NCBI GenBank assembly: GCA_963824935.1
Contig: CAWGRF010000024.1
Coordinates: forward strand, 248,001-312,000
Length of the DNA stretch: 64,000 bases
Direction of reading: 5' to 3'
From: JACCZX01 sp963824935
GTDB lineage: Bacteria > Pseudomonadota > Gammaproteobacteria > Burkholderiales > Burkholderiaceae_F
Under the pieces are notes generated by a model, which was not told where the DNA came from, searched no databases, and worked only from the letters and a program-made list of their open reading frames with translations. A program made the translations under genes and the position numbers. This document shows, piece by piece, positions 62,142-64,000 of the stretch. How positions within the stretch are numbered: position 1 is the first letter of the stretch; each line of letters begins with the position of its first letter.

Positions 62142-62182
62142 GCCCGCCCCCCGCGGGGGCACGCGATGAGCTTGGGGCGGCC
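62142..62182. repeat. GC-rich intergenic hairpin between gnd and the flavoenzyme gene
   Basis: CCGCCCC (62144-62150) pairs with GGGGCGG (62174-62180), and an inner CCCC-CCGC-GGGG hairpin lies between. This resembles the C/G-block repeats scattered between genes in Burkholderiales. It may terminate or stabilise transcripts. The rest of the 211-base gap shows nothing I can name. Confidence 0.4.
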
Positions 62183-62249
62183 CGGCGCTCATCGCTCCGC
62201 GCGGCAACCTCGGGCCGCTCGCTACGTTTTCGAGATGACTTCTCACGCG

Positions 62250-63770
62250 TCACCAAGCCAGCCAGCGCCGCAATAACGATCGAATCGTCGGCGTCAGACG
62301 CGTGCGGTTGTAGGCGTCCGCAGCCATTCTGATCGCGTCGGCTTGCGTCGGATATGCGTGGATCACGCGCGCCAGAGTGCGCAGGCCGATCCCGGCGACC
62401 ATCGCCAGCGTGACCTCGTTGATCATGTCGCCTGCATGACGCCCGACGATCGTCGCGCCGAGAATGCGGTCAGTCCGTTCCTTGACGTGGATTTTCACGA
62501 AGCCAGTCTCCTCGGTGTCGGTGATTGCGCGGTCCACATCGTGCATCGGCACCGTGAACGTCTTGACCGGAATGTCGCGGTCACGCGCCTGCCGCACGTA
62601 AAGGCCGACGTGAGCAATTTCCGGATCGGTGTAGGTGCACCAGGGGATTGTTAGCGCGCTCAGCCTTTCGTGGCCGGGGAACAGGGCGTTGCGCACGACG
62701 ATGCGTGCAGACGCGTCGGCGGTATGAGTGAACTTGTGCTCTAGGCAAGCGTCGCCGGCAGCATAGATGCGCGGATTGCTGGTCTGCAGGAAATCATTGA
62801 CTCGAATACCGGTGTCAGCCTCGCACTCGACTCCCGCAGCTTGCAGATTGAGACCTTCGACATTCGGCAGCCGGCCTGTGCCGGTCAGAATGGCGTCGAC
62901 GGCGACGGTGCTTTTGTAGTCCTCGCTGACTAGATCGACGAGCTTGTGCCCGTTCTCTGTGCGGACACTTACCGCCTTGGTATTCAGCCGCACCTCGATA
63001 CCGTCGCGCGCAAAAGCATCGGAAAGGAGCTGCGCGGCGTCGCGTTCTTCCTTCGGCAGGAACATCGGCCAGTCCTGCGCGATAGTGACCTGCGCGCCGA
63101 AGCGGCAGAAGGCTTGCGCCAGTTCGCAGCCGAGCGGACCACCACCGATGACCAGCAGGCGGCGCGGCAACTCGGTCAGGTCGAACACGTTCTCGTTGGT
63201 CAGAAAGCCGGCCTCGACGAGGCCGGGGATCTCGGGCGTGTCAGGCCGCGCGCCGGTGGCGATCACCGCTTTCTCGAAACGTAGCTTCGTATCGTCCACC
63301 GCCAGCGTGTCGGCCGCGGTGAAACGCGCCTCGCCGAAAAACACATCGACACCGGCGTCGATCAACCGGCGCACCGAATCGTTGCGACTGATGCGGGCGC
63401 GGATGCTGCGCATGCGCTGCATGATCGCGGCAAAGTCGACCCGAATATCAGCCGGGATCAGCGCGCCATAGCGCTCGGCGGTGCGCATCTCGGCGTACAG
63501 GCGCGCAGTGCGAAGAATCGCTTTCGACGGCACGCAGCCGATGTTCAGACAATCGCCGCCGAGCAATTCGCGCTCGATCAACGCGACCTTCGCGCCCAGT
63601 CCCGCCGCGCCATGAGCGGTGACCAGCCCGGCCGTCCCGGCGCCGACAATCACCAGGTTGTACCGCTCCGCAGGCTTCGGATTGCGCCAGTCGGACGGGC
63701 GCACATTCGCCAGCCGCTCACGCTCGTATGCGTCGAGCGGGTGGAGTGCGGAGGGATCTTCACGCTGCAT
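62250..63770 (-). CDS. Mercuric-reductase-like pyridine nucleotide-disulfide oxidoreductase
   Basis: This is an intact 506-residue flavoprotein. FAD is bound at YNLVIVGAGTAGLVTAHGAA, and the redox-active disulfide is GGDCLNIGCVPSKAILRTAR. The NAD(P) site is RLLVIGGGPLGCELAQAFCR, the second FAD contact is IYAAGDACLEHKFTHTADAS, and the dimer interface has VIHAYPTQADAIRMAADAYN. No N-terminal HMA domain and no C-terminal vicinal Cys pair are present, so it is unlikely to reduce mercury. The true substrate is unknown. Its start overlaps the upstream glucoamylase-family gene by 11 bases. Confidence 0.9.
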   Translation of the reverse strand: MQREDPSALHPLDAYERERLANVRPSDWRNPKPAERYNLVIVGAGTAGLVTAHGAAGLGAKVALIERELLGGDCLNIGCVPSKAILRTARLYAEMRTAERYGALIPADIRVDFAAIMQRMRSIRARISRNDSVRRLIDAGVDVFFGEARFTAADTLAVDDTKLRFEKAVIATGARPDTPEIPGLVEAGFLTNENVFDLTELPRRLLVIGGGPLGCELAQAFCRFGAQVTIAQDWPMFLPKEERDAAQLLSDAFARDGIEVRLNTKAVSVRTENGHKLVDLVSEDYKSTVAVDAILTGTGRLPNVEGLNLQAAGVECEADTGIRVNDFLQTSNPRIYAAGDACLEHKFTHTADASARIVVRNALFPGHERLSALTIPWCTYTDPEIAHVGLYVRQARDRDIPVKTFTVPMHDVDRAITDTEETGFVKIHVKERTDRILGATIVGRHAGDMINEVTLAMVAGIGLRTLARVIHAYPTQADAIRMAADAYNRTRLTPTIRSLLRRWLAW

Positions 63771-64000
63771 TAGCTAGCCAACCGCCGCGAAACCCGGCAC
63801 GCCGCAAACCGGTGACCACATACGGACACGCTCGCATCAGGCGCCAGATCAGTTGCGTGCGATAGTTTTCGATCATCATGGCTACGATGCCCTGGTCCAG
63901 CCCAAAATGACCGGGTGAAACCCAAGTACGCGCAGCGGCGCTGGCAACACTTGGATTGAAACTACTCGCGTACTGCTTCCCGGTTCGCATTTCGGGATAG
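63760..64000 (-). CDS. C-terminal fragment of a glucoamylase-family (COG5368) protein
   Basis: The frame is open to the window edge. It encodes at least 80 C-terminal residues, including VSPGHFGLDQGIVAMMIENY and RTQLIWRLMRACPYVVTGLR. The pattern FGxxQGxxxxMIENYRTxLxWRLM is what I associate with the end of glycoamylase-like (PF10091/COG5368) proteins. These are often encoded near cyclic glucan synthases. The rest lies beyond 64000. An internal ATG at 63990 is not the real start. It overlaps the flavoenzyme start, so it heads that operon here. Confidence 0.6.
   Translation of the reverse strand, partial: YPEMRTGKQYASSFNPSVASAAARTWVSPGHFGLDQGIVAMMIENYRTQLIWRLMRACPYVVTGLRRAGFRGGWLANAA

Noticed and set aside
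62250..63770. Annotation as mercuric reductase (merA)
   Set aside because: It has the GGDCLNIGCVPSK disulfide but no N-terminal HMA domain, no C-terminal Cys pair and no mer genes nearby.

Overview
The window looks like chromosomal DNA of a GC-rich betaproteobacterium, most likely Burkholderiales or a close, poorly sampled relative. The clues are two Bug-type (TctC) tricarboxylate receptors, a TctAB operon, an orphan FixI/CcoI ATPase, GlnRS/AlaRS/ValRS of proteobacterial type, LptF/LptG, HolC and PepA in a beta-proteobacterial order, and Burkholderiales-like intergenic GC hairpins. I see no rRNA, tRNA, CRISPR array, transposase or phage gene. The assignment is inference from gene content only.

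Layout. 0-2.2 kb: ribosome rescue factor ArfB, a hemolysin III/TrhA membrane protein, a small basic protein with an apparent CTG start, and a secreted Cys-repeat protein. 2.3-7.8 kb: a lone Bug receptor (+), then a minus-strand operon Bug receptor - enolase-superfamily enzyme - TctB - TctA - DUF1993. 8-10.9 kb: MFS transporter, small secreted protein, a broken mini-ORF, DUF5993-like protein and DsbB. 10.9-18.7 kb: an unrecognised protein with an HEWGH motif, a diheme DUF1592-type lipoprotein with a DUF1501 partner, a secreted protein, exonuclease III and a YHS-domain protein. 18.7-26 kb: GlnRS with a large internal insertion, a TetR/hydrolase pair with matching palindromic operators, aminopeptidase P and a sialidase-like lipoprotein. 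26-36 kb: copper ATPase, then alaS-GNAT-ybjQ-ybjQ-like-M48-tusA-hypothetical on one strand, then a methyltransferase divergent from an HxlR regulator. 36-46.8 kb: valS, prolyl oligopeptidase, holC-pepA, lptF-lptG and a uracil-DNA glycosylase. 46.8-64 kb: a large inverted repeat, a roughly 2,945-residue cyclic beta-1,2-glucan synthase, the oxidative pentose-phosphate set (zwf, tal, pgi, pgl, gnd), a mercuric-reductase-like flavoenzyme and the C-terminus of a glucoamylase-family protein.

A property of the whole window matters for reading it. At least 35 reading-frame breaks interrupt otherwise well-conserved genes, including essential ones such as valS. Where the correct frame can be rebuilt by eye, nearly all are single-base insertions. 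They cluster strongly at about 37.4-41.25 kb. I therefore annotate these genes as coding sequences with probable sequence errors rather than as decayed genes. Coordinates of interrupted genes span the whole reconstructed gene.

How the genes work together. The Tct operon probably imports a carboxylate that the enolase-family enzyme processes. The 47-64 kb block links periplasmic glucan synthesis to glucose-6-phosphate metabolism and NADPH supply. The best candidate for new biology is the TetR/hydrolase module, which has a perfect 18-bp palindrome filling the promoter spacer and a 17/18 identical copy inside the hydrolase coding sequence. The GlnRS insertion comes next.
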